Source: an uncultured Collinsella sp.
GTDB taxonomy: Bacteria > Actinomycetota > Coriobacteriia > Coriobacteriales > Coriobacteriaceae
Assembly (NCBI GenBank): GCA_902478995.1
Contig: CABSNF010000058.1
Coordinates: forward strand, 1 to 12,944
Length of the DNA: 12,944 nt
Reading direction: 5' to 3'
This document shows positions 8,000-12,944 of this stretch, in pieces. Numbering within the stretch: the first letter of the stretch is position 1; each line of letters opens with the position of its first letter. Under the pieces are notes generated by a model that saw nothing but the letters and a program-made list of their open reading frames with translations, was not told the origin of the DNA and searched no databases. Position numbers and translations under genes: made by a program.

Positions 8000-8772
8000 T
8001 GCGTCCCGTTATCGACATCCGCAACGTGCACCGCATCTTTGAGAGCGAGGCAGGTTGCGCCCACATCCTGCACAACGTGAGCCTGGCGGTAGATCCCGGC
8101 GAGTTCGTCGCCATTACCGGCCCCTCGGGCTCGGGCAAGTCGACGCTCATGAACATCCTAGGCTGCCTGGATAAGCCGACGGCGGGCGACTACTACCTGC
8201 AAGGGCTCAACGTGGCCGAGCTTGACGATGACGAGCTCACCGAAGTTCGTGCCCTGAGCATTGGCTTTGTCTTTCAGAGCTTCAACCTGCTGCCGCGCCT
8301 GTCGGTTATCGAAAACGTCATGCTGCCGCTGGCCTACACCAATGTGCCCCGTAGCCAGCGCGAAATGCGCGCCGTGCACGCGCTACAGGCCGTCACGCTG
8401 TCGGTCGACCACTGGGACCACCGCATATCAGAGCTCTCGGGCGGACAGATGCAGCGCGTCGCCATCGCGCGCGCTCTCGTCAATGACCCGCCCATCATCC
8501 TGGCCGATGAGCCAACGGGAAACCTGGACTCCGCCACTGGGGCGCTTGTAATGGAGACCTTCCATAAGCTCCAGAAGCGCGGCAAAACCATCGTTCTTAT
8601 CACACACGACCCCGGCATCGCCGCCGAGGCCGACCGTGCCGTGACCATACGCGACGGTCGCATTCACGACGGCGCGTATATTCCACATGCACCGCGGACC
8701 CTGCGCAGCGCCGTAGATAGCCTGCCCATGATTTCCGCCTCCGCCAACCCGCCGAAAGGAGCGATGGCATGA
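7999..8772 (+). CDS. ABC transporter ATPase, MacB/LolD type
   Basis: Cytoplasmic ATPase of the export system, 257 residues. Walker A GPSGSGKST is at 41-49, the Q-loop FVFQSF has Gln93, the signature LSGGQMQRVAIARAL starts at 146, Walker B IILADEPTGNLDS is at 166-178, and the switch His203 is in LITHD. The LNVAELDDDELTEVR segment and the FNLLPRLSVIENVMLPL region are typical of the MacB/LolD/FtsE group rather than of importers. It carries about 30 extra residues after the usual end. The start overlaps the adaptor stop by one base and has only a weak ribosome site, suggesting translational coupling. The final codons overlap the permease start (ATGA). Confidence 0.95.
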   Translation: MRPVIDIRNVHRIFESEAGCAHILHNVSLAVDPGEFVAITGPSGSGKSTLMNILGCLDKPTAGDYYLQGLNVAELDDDELTEVRALSIGFVFQSFNLLPRLSVIENVMLPLAYTNVPRSQREMRAVHALQAVTLSVDHWDHRISELSGGQMQRVAIARALVNDPPIILADEPTGNLDSATGALVMETFHKLQKRGKTIVLITHDPGIAAEADRAVTIRDGRIHDGAYIPHAPRTLRSAVDSLPMISASANPPKGAMA

Positions 8773-9983
8773 GCGCCCGCGATCTCATCCAGGAAGCCCT
8801 TCACTCGCTCGAGGCCAACAAGGGGCGCAGCCTGCTCACCATCCTGGGCATCGTCATTGGCATTGCTTCGGTTATCGCCATGACTTCGCTCATCGGCGGC
8901 ATCCAAAACAGCCTGGTCAACAGTCTGGGCCTCAATGCGGCACGCATGGTGCAAATCTATTCGTCGCAAGAACTCACCGAGTCGGACATCGAGAAGCTTC
9001 AAAAACTGGTGCCGCAGATAGAGCAGATCGGAATTGTCGACAGCGCGTACACCGAGTACAAGACCGGCGATAAAAGCTATACCGTCATGGCGCAGGGCGT
9101 CGATAGCGACATGCTCGACGCGGTGGGGGCCGGCAAGCTCGTTGCGGGGCGTACCTATTCCCAGGCCGAGTCCCAATCAGGCTCGCGCGTGGCGCTCATC
9201 AGCCGCGGCGGCGCCGATCAGCTTTACGGCAACGAACAGGATGCGCTGGGGAAAACCATCAAGGTGTCCAACGGCGAGGTGCAGATTGTCGGCGTGATTG
9301 ATGGCGGCAGCGACTCCATGGGCTCGCTCACGCTGTATATGCCACGCGAAACCATCTCCGGGCTGTTTGGCGACGAGAATCCTTCATTCCCCAGCGTGAC
9401 GGCACTCGCCGCCGAGGGCACGGACATGGATGAGCTTTGTAAGACCATCGAGTCCAAGGTGCGCGCGATGAAGGGCATCGCGGAGGATGATGAGTACGAC
9501 AGCGTATCGGCGACCTCCATGAAAAGCGCCATCGATGCGCTCAACTCCTTTATGGGCGCGTTCTCGCTCATCATGGGTGCTGTCGCCAGCATCTCGCTGC
9601 TTGTCGGCGGTATCGGCATTATGAACATGATGCTCACCAACGTGACTGAGCGCATCCGTGAGATCGGCATTCGCCGTGCCCTGGGCGCAAGTCGTCGCGA
9701 TATCACCGCGCAGTTTTTGGCCGAGTCCTCGGCGCTGTGCGTCACCGGCGGACTGTTGGGTGTCCTGATTGGCTATCTGCTGGCATGGGGACTCACGTTC
9801 TTTGCCGCAAGCTCGGGCATCATGAGCGAGTTTGGAGCTACCGGGACGATCACGCCAGGCTTCTCCATTACAACAGTGTTGATCGCGTTTGCCGTATCGG
9901 TCGGCATCGGCGTAATCTTTGGCTTCTACCCCGCTCGCCGTGCAGCAAAGCTCGACCCGGTGGAATGCCTACGCTACCAGTAA
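8769..9983 (+). CDS. ABC transporter permease, MacB/FtsX family
   Basis: Membrane partner of the preceding ATPase, 404 residues with the four-helix MacB topology. TM1 is at about 21-43, a large extracytoplasmic MacB_PCD domain at about 44-260, TM2 at about 263-289, TM3 at about 321-346 and TM4 at about 365-387. The FtsX-type loop GIMNMMLTNVTERIREIGIR runs from 283, and the chain ends in the typical YPARRAAKLDPVECLRYQ. AAAGGAG at 8755-8761 is seven bases before this ATG, and the start overlaps the ATPase stop by four bases. Such systems export peptides, antibiotics or lipids, or work as mechanotransmission devices; the sequence does not tell which. No two-component regulator or resistance gene is beside it in the window. 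Confidence 0.95.
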   Translation: MSARDLIQEALHSLEANKGRSLLTILGIVIGIASVIAMTSLIGGIQNSLVNSLGLNAARMVQIYSSQELTESDIEKLQKLVPQIEQIGIVDSAYTEYKTGDKSYTVMAQGVDSDMLDAVGAGKLVAGRTYSQAESQSGSRVALISRGGADQLYGNEQDALGKTIKVSNGEVQIVGVIDGGSDSMGSLTLYMPRETISGLFGDENPSFPSVTALAAEGTDMDELCKTIESKVRAMKGIAEDDEYDSVSATSMKSAIDALNSFMGAFSLIMGAVASISLLVGGIGIMNMMLTNVTERIREIGIRRALGASRRDITAQFLAESSALCVTGGLLGVLIGYLLAWGLTFFAASSGIMSEFGATGTITPGFSITTVLIAFAVSVGIGVIFGFYPARRAAKLDPVECLRYQ

Positions 9984-9995
9984 GCCACCACCAAC

Positions 9996-10064
9996 AAGTT
10001 GCGGTGAATTAGGGACTGAATATGCTATTTAGCAGCAAAAACAGACGCTATTTCACCGCAACTT
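9996..10064. repeat. 69-bp palindromic element at the convergent boundary
   Basis: AAGTTGCGGTGAA (9996-10008) is the exact reverse complement of 10052-10064, and the pairing continues to 10012/10048 with one mismatch. Inside lies a small TGCTATTTAGCA palindrome (10023-10034). The left side carries AGGGACTGA, faintly like the GGGGACAGA of the element at 1112-1209, but the arms otherwise differ. It starts 13 bases after the permease stop. It has no T-run, so it is more REP-like than a classical terminator, although it could slow transcription from both converging operons. Confidence 0.65.
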
Positions 10065-10073
10065 ATTGAAGGA

Positions 10074-10160
10074 CTGCTTGCGCCAGTTCCGTGCGTCGTC
10101 CTCGAGCGATTGGCGGATGACAGGCTTGTACGGGTCGAGCTTGCTCGGGGCGCTCCTCCT
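10074..10160 (-). pseudogene. IS21-family transposase (istA) remnant
   Basis: The minus strand encodes about 29 residues in one frame, including SKLDPYKPVIRQSLEDDA followed by RNWRKQ. SKLDPYKP followed by an acidic segment and RKQ is a hallmark of the N-terminal third of IS21-type IstA proteins. The HTH before it and the whole DDE catalytic domain after it are absent. Similarity stops at the edge of the adjacent palindrome, where the frame soon meets a stop. No istB and no terminal repeats are seen. It is a relic downstream of cobK on the same strand. Confidence 0.6.
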
Positions 10161-10194
10161 CGCAGGCGGGAGGGCACGCATGCGCGGCGAGCGC

Positions 10195-10968
10195 CTAGCG
10201 CGCGAACTCCCGTAAGAGCGCGTCTTCCACTTCCCTAAGCGAAAGGGCCCCGCCTCCCTCGGCGGGACGGGCGACCACGATACAGCGCGCTCCCACGTAG
10301 CGCGCGGAGGCGATCTTCTCGGCCGTGCCGCCTACGGTTCCCGAGTCCTTGGTCACAAGCCACTGGGCGCCCACCTGCCGAAGCATCGCCTCGTTGAGCT
10401 CGCGGGTGAAGGGCCCCTGCATGCCGATGACGTGCGACGGCGAAAACCCCGCGTCGATGCACTTCGTTATAGCACCGGGCAGCGGGAGCACACGCACGAA
10501 GAAGCGCTCCGCGAAATCGGCGACGCGCGTGTAGGGAGCAAGCTCCTTGCTCCCCGTCGTGAGAAGCGCGCGACCCGGGTTCTCGGAGAGAAAGCGCGCC
10601 GCGCAGGCGATCGACGCGACCGACACGACGCCTTTGGGCAGCGCCTCGACCGGGCGCGTAAGGCGCAGGCATCGTGCACCCACGGCGAGCGAAGCGGCCC
10701 GGATGTTGCCGCTTGCGAGCGTAGCGAAGGGGTGCGTGGCGTCGACGACGATGCGCGCGCCGGAAAGCTCACGCTCCATGTCGGCCTCGTCGAGCCTGCC
10801 CGCATGCACCTCGATGCCCGGAAGCTCGCCCAAAAGCTCGCCTCCGTACTCGGTTGCCGCGTAGGCACGGGCGGGGATTCCCGCCCCGCTCGCCCATTCG
10901 CACAGGAGGCGGCCCTCGGTGGTGCCGGCGAAGATGCGCAGCGCCGGCGCGGATGCGGGGGCCGTCAC
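10195..10968 (-). CDS. cobK: Precorrin-6A reductase (CobK/CbiJ)
   Basis: NAD(P)H-dependent reductase that reduces the corrin macrocycle at the precorrin-6A or cobalt-precorrin-6A step of cobalamin synthesis, in the cytoplasm. The 257-residue protein begins TAPASAPALRIFAGTTEGR; GTTEGR at about 15-20 is the family's nucleotide-binding start, and VVDATHPFA at about 73-81 and LLTTGSKELAPY are typical. The frame stays open further upstream, but that part only shadows cobH. The GTG at 10968 is chosen because it overlaps the cobH stop (GTGA) and gives the family length. It is the last gene of the cob operon, so no terminator of its own is evident; the IS21 relic and palindrome follow. Aerobic (CobK) and anaerobic (CbiJ) forms cannot be told apart here; an anaerobe would use the second. 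Confidence 0.9.
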   Translation of the reverse strand: MTAPASAPALRIFAGTTEGRLLCEWASGAGIPARAYAATEYGGELLGELPGIEVHAGRLDEADMERELSGARIVVDATHPFATLASGNIRAASLAVGARCLRLTRPVEALPKGVVSVASIACAARFLSENPGRALLTTGSKELAPYTRVADFAERFFVRVLPLPGAITKCIDAGFSPSHVIGMQGPFTRELNEAMLRQVGAQWLVTKDSGTVGGTAEKIASARYVGARCIVVARPAEGGGALSLREVEDALLREFAR

Positions 10969-11606
10969 TTCGGGCCGCCTGGGCGCGTGATCTGGTAGAG
11001 CAGCGCGTTCATAATGGCGGCCGCCACGGTCGAGCCGCCCTTGCGACCCCTCGCGACGATGGCCGGCACGCGTCGCGCGAGTAGCTCCTCTTTTGCCTCG
11101 ACCACGTTCACAAACCCAACCGGCACCCCAACGACGAGCGCGGGCGCGATCTTCCCCGCGTCCATGAGCTCGGCGAGGCGCAGAAGTGCTGTGGGAGCGT
11201 TGCCGACGGCCACGATGAGCGGACCCTCGATGCCGCAAGCTTTGTCCATGCTCGCAACGGCGCGAGTCGTGCCCGCGGCGCGCGCCGTTGCGGCGACATC
11301 CGGGTCGGCCATATAGCACACGGCCTGGCAGCCGATCTTCGCGAGCGCGGGCTTGCTTATGCCTGCGAGCGCCATGTTCGTGTCGGTGAGCACCGTGGCC
11401 CCTGCGCGCAGTGCGTCGAGCGCACAGTGCGCGGCGTCATGGGTGAACACGAGGGAATCGGCGTACGAGAAGTCGGCAGTGGTGTGGATGACGCGCTTCA
11501 CGACGGGCTCTTCGAGCGGCGGGAACGTGCGGCCGCCGAGCTCTTCGGTGATGATTTCAAAGCTGCGCCGCTCGATGTCGCCGGGCGCCATCTCCTTGGA
11601 ATCCAT
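10965..11606 (-). CDS. cobH: Precorrin-8X methylmutase (CobH/CbiC)
   Basis: Moves a methyl group from C-11 to C-12 of the corrin ring, giving hydrogenobyrinate or cobyrinate. The 213-residue length is normal. VIHTTADFSYADSL holds the catalytic histidine (His41 here, equivalent to His43 of the Pseudomonas denitrificans enzyme as I recall). The glycine-rich segments VLTDTNMALAGI and GRKGGSTVAAAIMNAL are also family-typical. The start codon directly follows the cobO stop (TAGATG), with GGAG about eight bases before it inside the end of cobO. The stop overlaps the cobK start by four bases. Position in the operon supports the role. Confidence 0.95.
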   Translation of the reverse strand: MDSKEMAPGDIERRSFEIITEELGGRTFPPLEEPVVKRVIHTTADFSYADSLVFTHDAAHCALDALRAGATVLTDTNMALAGISKPALAKIGCQAVCYMADPDVAATARAAGTTRAVASMDKACGIEGPLIVAVGNAPTALLRLAELMDAGKIAPALVVGVPVGFVNVVEAKEELLARRVPAIVARGRKGGSTVAAAIMNALLYQITRPGGPK

Positions 11607-12122
11607 CTAGTACTCCACTCCTTCCCTTGCACATATCCCCTGCTCGTAGGGGTGTTTCTCGCACCGCATCTCGGTTATGTAGTCGGCCTTCTCCACGATC
11701 TTGCGGGAAGGCGCGCGCCCGGTGAGCGCTACTTCGACGCCGCGCGCGGACATATCGAGCGCGCGGTCCACGAGCGCCTCGTCGACAAGCCCCTTCGAAA
11801 GCGCGTCGAGCGCCTCGTCGAGCACGAGCAGCCCCTCCTGCGCGCCCTCGAGCTCGGCGAGCGCGGAAGCGAGGTTCCCATCGTGCAACTCGCGCGTCGC
11901 GGCAAGTTCTTCCGACGTCATCGACCAGGTAAACTTGTCCGACGCCTTCCCCGCGAACACGGGCACGCCGAAATGCTCGGCGAGCAGGCGCGCCTCCCCG
12001 CTTTCGCCGTCTTTCAGGAACTGCACAACGACGACGCGGCGGCCTGCGGCGAGCATGCGAAGGGCGAGCCCCATCGCCGCCGTGGTCTTGCCTTTGCCGT
12101 CGCCATGATACACGTGGATCAT
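11607..12122 (-). CDS. cobO: Cob(I)yrinic acid a,c-diamide adenosyltransferase (CobO/CobA type)
   Basis: Transfers the 5'-deoxyadenosyl group of ATP to the cob(I)alt corrin, forming the Co-C bond of adenosylcobalamin. The P-loop GDGKGKTTAAMGLA starts at residue 7, VVVVQFLKDGESGE follows, VLDEALDALSKGLV is the acidic Walker B-like strand, and the C-terminus KHPYEQGICAREGVEY is typical. At 171 residues it is the short form lacking the N-terminal arm of E. coli BtuR (about 196 residues). The start is supported by AGGAGG upstream and a four-base overlap with the cobQ stop (ATGA). Its stop abuts cobH, so the four genes are probably translated in series. Confidence 0.95.
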   Translation of the reverse strand: MIHVYHGDGKGKTTAAMGLALRMLAAGRRVVVVQFLKDGESGEARLLAEHFGVPVFAGKASDKFTWSMTSEELAATRELHDGNLASALAELEGAQEGLLVLDEALDALSKGLVDEALVDRALDMSARGVEVALTGRAPSRKIVEKADYITEMRCEKHPYEQGICAREGVEY

Positions 12123-12944
12123 ACGCCCTCCTCGATAATGCGGTAGACATACTCCATGTCGAGCGCCCCGCGCACGGAGTCGGCCAGGCGGTCGAACTCG
12201 CGCGCACGGTGATCGGCCGCGGACACCGCGCCCTCAGCACCCACGACGCTCTCGGGCAGGCCGCGCATGCGCGCGAGCGAGCGCGCGAGGGCGAGTGCCA
12301 CCCCCGGTTCGTCGAACAGGCCGTGGAGATAGGTTCCGAACACGTTTCCGCAGGCCGCGCCTTCTGGTTTGCCGTCAATCGTGCCCGCAGGGGCGCAGGA
12401 GACGGTCGTTTCGCCGTCGTGAATCTCGTACCCGCGCGCCGTCATGCCGTTCCACACCGAGAACGCGCCTTGGGCGCCCGTGATGCGCAGCTCCGACTGG
12501 GCGAGGCGCTTTTCCTCCTTGAACACCGTACTTGCAGGGATGAGCCCGAGCCCGCGCGCGGTGCCAGCGCCTTCCCTGCCGTGCGGGTCGGAAAGCTCGT
12601 CTCCCAAAAGCTGGTAGCCTCCGCATATGCCGAGCACCGGCGTGCCCGCGCCCGAAAGCGCGTGTACACAGGCTCCGATGCCGCTAGCCGCAAGCCAGCG
12701 CGCGTCGTCGACCGTGGACTTCGAGCCGGGAAGCACCACCAGGTCGGGTCGGCCCAGATCGGTCGTCGAGGAAACGTAGCGCACGCCCATGCCGGGCACG
12801 CGCGAAAGCGGGTCGAAGTCGGTGAAGTTCGACAGATGCGGAAGGCGCACGACGGCGACGTCGATGACGCCGCGCGCCTCGCGGGCAGATAGGCGCGGCG
12901 CGAGCGAGTCTTCGTCGTCCAGGTCGAGCGTAAGAAACGGCACG
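12119..12944 (-). CDS. cobQ: Cobyric acid synthase CobQ/CbiP, N-terminus beyond window
   Basis: Glutamine-dependent amidase that amidates four carboxylates of adenosylcobyrinate a,c-diamide to give cobyric acid. The visible part covers about 274 residues of an expected 480-500. It includes the family hallmark RLPHLSNFTDFDPL, then VLPGSKSTVDD, and a class I glutamine amidotransferase domain with nucleophile Cys107 of the visible part (VLGICGGYQLLG) and His207 (GTYLHGLFDE). The ATP-binding N-terminal domain lies to the right of the window. A GTG at the very edge (12943) could be read as a start, but the sequence there (PFLTLDLDDEDSL) is internal to the family, so the gene is taken as partial. 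First visible gene of the minus-strand cob operon. Confidence 0.95.
   Translation of the reverse strand, partial: VPFLTLDLDDEDSLAPRLSAREARGVIDVAVVRLPHLSNFTDFDPLSRVPGMGVRYVSSTTDLGRPDLVVLPGSKSTVDDARWLAASGIGACVHALSGAGTPVLGICGGYQLLGDELSDPHGREGAGTARGLGLIPASTVFKEEKRLAQSELRITGAQGAFSVWNGMTARGYEIHDGETTVSCAPAGTIDGKPEGAACGNVFGTYLHGLFDEPGVALALARSLARMRGLPESVVGAEGAVSAADHRAREFDRLADSVRGALDMEYVYRIIEEGV

Noticed and set aside
6563..9983. Naming the export system macA/macB with macrolide export as function
   Set aside because: Domain order supports only the MacAB-type family. Substrate cannot be read from the sequence, and no TolC-like partner is expected in this kind of cell.
10969..11319. N-terminal extension of CobK giving 374 residues
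   Set aside because: The extra part lies wholly inside cobH in another frame, is Arg/Gly-rich low-quality sequence, and the GTG at 10968 gives the family length with a four-base overlap.
12120..12943. Complete 274-residue CobQ starting at the GTG at 12943
   Set aside because: The sequence at the edge matches the middle of the family and the required ATP-binding N-terminal domain is missing, so the gene is cut by the window edge.

Overview
The window looks like a chromosomal stretch from a draft assembly of a high-GC anaerobic Actinomycetota bacterium of the class Coriobacteriia, probably Collinsella or a close relative. This is inferred from protein style, GC-rich third codon positions and gene content; no species search was possible. 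The first 49 bases are not biological: they match an Illumina Nextera i5 adapter, so real sequence starts at base 50 inside gltX.

Layout. (1) Bases 50-1031, minus strand: the N-terminal two thirds of gltX, glutamyl-tRNA synthetase. (2) 1032-1314: a divergent intergenic region with a perfect 29-bp inverted-repeat element and a metK leader hairpin. (3) 1315-2595, plus: metK, S-adenosylmethionine synthetase, followed by a strong intrinsic terminator. (4) 2596-2939: an intergenic region dominated by a second, unrelated palindromic element of 120 bp. (5) 2940-4547, plus: a single-chain L-serine dehydratase with beta, ACT and alpha parts, then a terminator. (6) 4688-6430, plus: a membrane-anchored L,D-transpeptidase. 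(7) 6563-9983, plus: a three-gene operon for a MacAB-type export system (adaptor, ATPase, permease) with overlapping start and stop codons. (8) 9984-10194: a convergent intergenic region with a third palindrome and a short relic of an IS21-family istA transposase. (9) 10195-12944, minus: a tightly coupled cobalamin operon transcribed cobQ, cobO, cobH, cobK; cobQ runs off the right edge.

How the genes relate. gltX, metK and sdaA are housekeeping or central metabolism genes. The L,D-transpeptidase and the adaptor/ATPase/permease set belong to the cell envelope. The cob genes make corrin-ring intermediates (CobK, CobH), adenosylate the corrin (CobO) and amidate it (CobQ). The cob block looks different in codon style and adjoins a transposase relic and a palindrome, so the boundary near 10070 may be a transfer scar or, less likely, an assembly join.

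No complete new defence or mobile system is visible. The least explained structures are the three different intergenic palindromes, the metK leader and the boundary near 10070.
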